The translations under genes were made by a program, and so were the position numbers. DNA of 34,021 nt, from assembly GCA_045631885.1 (NCBI GenBank), contig JAZQVN010000027.1, forward strand, positions 1 through 34,021, read 5' to 3'. Positions 31,240 through 34,021 of this stretch are shown one piece after another. Under the pieces are notes generated by a model, which worked only from the letters and a program-made list of their open reading frames with translations, had not been told where the DNA came from and did no database searches. How positions within the stretch are numbered: position 1 is the stretch's first letter; every line of letters starts with the position of its first letter. The DNA comes from CAJOLV01 sp045631885 (GTDB taxonomy: Bacteria > Bacillota_I > Bacilli_A > RFN20 > CAG-826).

Positions 31240-34021
31240 ATGTCTGAAATTAAAAAGAAAATGCTATCAGTAGATGGTAATACTGCTGCGGCATTAGGCT
31301 CTTACAATTATATTGAGGTTGCTGGTATTTATCCAATTACCCCATCTTCCCCAATGGCGGAAAACATTGATGTCTACGCTTCCCAAGGTCGTAAAAACTT
31401 CTTTGGCTCAGTCGTCAAAGTTAGCGAAATGCAATCTGAAGCTGGTGCATCAGGTACAGTCCATGGTGTTTTACAAGCTGGTGGTTTAGCTGTAACATAT
31501 ACAGCTTCCCAAGGTTTGTTATTAATGATTCCAAACATTTACAAATGGGTTGGTGAATGCTTACCTGCAGTCTTACATGTTTCTGCGAGAAGCTTAGCGA
31601 CACGCGCCTTATCCATCTTTGGTGACCATCAAGACATTTACGCGATTCGTCAAACTGGTATCGCAATGATCTGCGCTCACTCAGTTCAAGAAATCGCTGA
31701 CTTAACCAATGTTGCCCACTTAGTGGCCATTGATGCTCAATATCCAGTCTGTCATTACTTTGATGGATTTAGAACATCACACGAAATTCAAAATGTTGAA
31801 TTTATCGACGATGGCGAATGGAAGAAATTACTTCCAATGGATAAAGTTGAATTATTCAGAAGCCGTGCTTTAAACCCACACACTCACCCAGTCACACGTG
31901 GTGGTGCGGAAAATGATGACATCTACTTCCAAGGTAGAGAAGCACAAAACAAGAAAGTTGAAGAAGTGTTAGAAGTTGCTTGCAAGTACTTCGAAAAAGC
32001 CAGCGAATTAACTGGTAGAAAATACGCTCCATTCACATATTACGGTGATCCAGAAGCTGATAGAGTGATTATCGCTATGGGTAGTGTCACCGAAACAGTC
32101 TTAGAAGTTATTGATGATTTACGTAGTAAAGGTGAAAAAGTTGGCTTAGTTAAAGTTCACTTATATCGCCCATTCTCCGGAAAACATTTATTAGCTGTTT
32201 TACCAAAATCAGCCAAACATATCGCTGTTTTAGATAGAACAAAAGAAGCTGGCGCTGTCGGCGAACCATTATACGAAGATGTCGTCTCTGTCTTAGAAGG
32301 CAAAGGCTTAGATATCATCGGTGGTCGTTATGGCTTATCCAGCAAAGATACTCAACCAAAAGATATGAAAGCGGTCTTCGACTTCTTAGCCAAGAAAGAT
32401 CACTTCCACGGATTCACCGTTGGTATCAATGATGATGTGACACACTTATCAATCCCAGTTGATGATAATTACCATGTTAAAGGCGACTATACATCTTGCT
32501 TATTCTACGGTTTAGGTAGTGATGGCACAGTTTCCGCGAACAAATCATCAATTAAGATTATCGGTGACGCGACAGGTCAATACGCTCAAGCATATTTCGC
32601 TTATGATAGTAGAAAAGCTGGTGGCGTTACCCGTTCACACTTAAGATTTGGTAAATCACCAATTCACTCCACATATTATGTGCAAAACGCTGACTTTGTT
32701 TCCTGTTCCTTAGATTCATATCTCTATAAATTTGATATGTTAAGAAACTTAAAAGTCGGTGGAACATTCTTATTAAATACAGATTTAAGCGATGAAGAAT
32801 TAGCCAAAACATTACCAAACCGCGTTAAATTCCAATTAGCGAGCAAACAAGCGAGATTCTTCGTCATCGATGCGAATAAGATCGCTAGTGAAATCGGTAT
32901 GGGTAGACATACAAATACCATTTTACAAGCTTCCTTCTTCTATCTTAACCAAGGCATCATGCCATATGATGAAGCCAATAAATGGATGAAGAAATTCGCG
33001 GAAAAATCTTACGCCAAGAAAGGTCAAGCCGTTGTTGAACTTAACTGGAAAGCCATTGATGCCGGTACAGAAGGTTTAAGAGAAGTGAAAGTTGATCCAG
33101 AATGGGCCAAACTCTCACCAAAAGCCGAAGTTAAATTAACAGGCGATGATTACTTCGATTCTTATGTCGCAGTGATGGGCGCTCTCGGTGGTGATGACTT
33201 ACCAGTCAGTAAATTCTTAGAATACGAATTACTCGATGGCACCATGAGAAACGATATTACCTTCAATGAAAAGAGAAGTATTGCTGATAGAGTCCCTGTC
33301 TGGCATTCCGAAGGCTGTATCCAATGTAACCAATGTGCGTTCGTCTGTCCACATGCGACAATCCGTCCAGTCTTAATGGATGAAGCTGAATATAACGCTG
33401 CTCCAGAATCCGCTAAAGAAGCTTTAGCCGCAATGGGCCCAGGCTTACAAGGCTTAAAATTCCGTATCCAAGTCTCTCCACGTAACTGCGTTGGCTGTGG
33501 ACTTTGCGTCAGTGAATGTTTAGCCAATAAACAAGGTAAGAAAGTTCTCGAAATGGTCGAAGCAAAACACGCTTTCGCCCAAGAAGAAGCTGCTGATTAC
33601 TTATATAAACACGTCTCTTACAAAGCTGATAGATTACCAGCCGCAATGCAAGCCACAATTAAAGGTGTCGGCTTCATGATGCCATATATGGAAATCTCCG
33701 GTGCTTGTGCGGGATGTGGTGAAACTCCATATTATCGTTTAGTCTCACAATTATTTGGTAAAGATATGTTAGTTGCTAATGCAACTGGTTGTTCTTCCAT
33801 CTATAGTGGTTCTACTCCATTAACTCCTTTCTGTACTGATAAAGACGGTCAAGGTATTGCTTGGGCTAACTCCTTATTCGAAGATAACGCTGAATTTGGT
33901 TATGGTATGAGAGTGGCAACTGATCACAAATTAAGAACTGCTCTAGAAATCCTCGAAGCTAATAAAGCTGATGTCGAACCAGAATTACAAGCTAAGATCG
34001 AAGAATACGAAGCAAACATCA
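31240..34021 (+). CDS. nifJ: Pyruvate:ferredoxin (flavodoxin) oxidoreductase, 3' end outside window
   Basis: The frame runs from the ATG at 31240, behind AGGAGG, to the window edge: 927 codons of an expected ~1170. The order is that of single-chain PFOR: the alpha-like domain ('EVAGIYPITPSSPMAE', 'KVSEMQSEAGASGTVHG'), the gamma domain, an 8Fe-type ferredoxin domain with CIQCNQCAFVCP (Cys from about residue 693) and CVGCGLCVSEC (from about 750), then the start of the thiamine-diphosphate domain (CAGCGETPY, about 823). The second cluster lacks the usual Pro after the last Cys but keeps all four Cys. It turns pyruvate and CoA into acetyl-CoA, CO2 and reduced ferredoxin, and marks an anaerobic fermenter. 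Confidence 0.96.
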   Translation, partial: MSEIKKKMLSVDGNTAAALGSYNYIEVAGIYPITPSSPMAENIDVYASQGRKNFFGSVVKVSEMQSEAGASGTVHGVLQAGGLAVTYTASQGLLLMIPNIYKWVGECLPAVLHVSARSLATRALSIFGDHQDIYAIRQTGIAMICAHSVQEIADLTNVAHLVAIDAQYPVCHYFDGFRTSHEIQNVEFIDDGEWKKLLPMDKVELFRSRALNPHTHPVTRGGAENDDIYFQGREAQNKKVEEVLEVACKYFEKASELTGRKYAPFTYYGDPEADRVIIAMGSVTETVLEVIDDLRSKGEKVGLVKVHLYRPFSGKHLLAVLPKSAKHIAVLDRTKEAGAVGEPLYEDVVSVLEGKGLDIIGGRYGLSSKDTQPKDMKAVFDFLAKKDHFHGFTVGINDDVTHLSIPVDDNYHVKGDYTSCLFYGLGSDGTVSANKSSIKIIGDATGQYAQAYFAYDSRKAGGVTRSHLRFGKSPIHSTYYVQNADFVSCSLDSYLYKFDMLRNLKVGGTFLLNTDLSDEELAKTLPNRVKFQLASKQARFFVIDANKIASEIGMGRHTNTILQASFFYLNQGIMPYDEANKWMKKFAEKSYAKKGQAVVELNWKAIDAGTEGLREVKVDPEWAKLSPKAEVKLTGDDYFDSYVAVMGALGGDDLPVSKFLEYELLDGTMRNDITFNEKRSIADRVPVWHSEGCIQCNQCAFVCPHATIRPVLMDEAEYNAAPESAKEALAAMGPGLQGLKFRIQVSPRNCVGCGLCVSECLANKQGKKVLEMVEAKHAFAQEEAADYLYKHVSYKADRLPAAMQATIKGVGFMMPYMEISGACAGCGETPYYRLVSQLFGKDMLVANATGCSSIYSGSTPLTPFCTDKDGQGIAWANSLFEDNAEFGYGMRVATDHKLRTALEILEANKADVEPELQAKIEEYEANI

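Noticed and set aside
31421..33527. Several minus-strand open frames inside nifJ
   Set aside because: The plus-strand frame is an unbroken PFOR with all cofactor motifs; the antisense frames are shadows.
1..34021. Mycoplasma genetic code (TGA as tryptophan)
   Set aside because: All tryptophans in conserved genes such as tuf, fusA and nifJ are TGG and no family is improved by reading through TGA.
1..34021. CRISPR arrays, insertion sequences, rRNA genes or phage genes
   Set aside because: No regularly spaced repeats, transposase, integrase, rRNA sequence or phage structural gene was found.

Overview
The window comes from a low-GC bacterium of the Bacillota that sits near the Mollicutes. It uses the standard genetic code, since all tryptophans are TGG. 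The evidence is the rpsL-rpsG-fusA-tuf block, strong Shine-Dalgarno sites, an anaerobic pyruvate:ferredoxin oxidoreductase, many short lipoproteins, and a UgpC-type ABC ATPase carrying the large internal insertion otherwise known from mycoplasmas. An uncultured gut or anaerobic lineage related to RF39, Izemoplasmatales or Acholeplasmatales is the best guess; this placement is inference. All 29 visible stop codons are TAA (25) or TAG (4).

Layout. 1-1503: end of an M6-like secreted metalloprotease. 1688-2353: higBA toxin-antitoxin pair. 2412-6842: str operon (rpsL, rpsG, fusA) with tuf behind its own promoter. 6913-7543, minus strand: Phd-type antitoxin and PIN toxin. 7672-10676: three membrane proteins (RDD, YwaF/TMEM164-like, RDD). 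10769-24447: one long, tightly packed operon, described below. 24549-28896: a lipoprotein tyrosine phosphatase, tRNA-Lys(CTT), mntP, a cytoplasmic tyrosine phosphatase and a 5'-nucleotidase lipoprotein. 28968-30253: a small Rex-like DNA-binding protein with galU. 30378-31160: a PIN toxin gene broken by one TAG codon, with its RelB/DinJ-type antitoxin intact. 31240 to the end: nifJ, cut by the window edge.

The central operon is the most interesting part. It encodes a large membrane-anchored surface protein, an ABC ATPase with a ~270-residue insertion, two permeases, two paralogous solute-binding lipoproteins, a staphylococcal-nuclease-fold lipoprotein with a long OB-like tail, a zinc-ribbon membrane protein, and a lipoprotein that looks like a chain of OB-like modules. 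The combination nuclease + inserted UgpC + UgpA + UgpE matches the mycoplasma cluster known as MG186-MG189 / MPN133-136 (and Mhp379 in M. hyopneumoniae). I therefore read it as a surface system that binds and cuts extracellular nucleic acid and imports products. The 5'-nucleotidase lipoprotein encoded 3 kb downstream could act on the same products. The transported substrate cannot be read from sequence; a sugar or glycerophosphodiester importer remains possible.

No stretch over 300 bases lacks a gene. The longest gaps (2354-2546, 7544-7671, 30254-30377) hold promoters and terminators. No CRISPR array, insertion sequence, rRNA or replication origin was seen.
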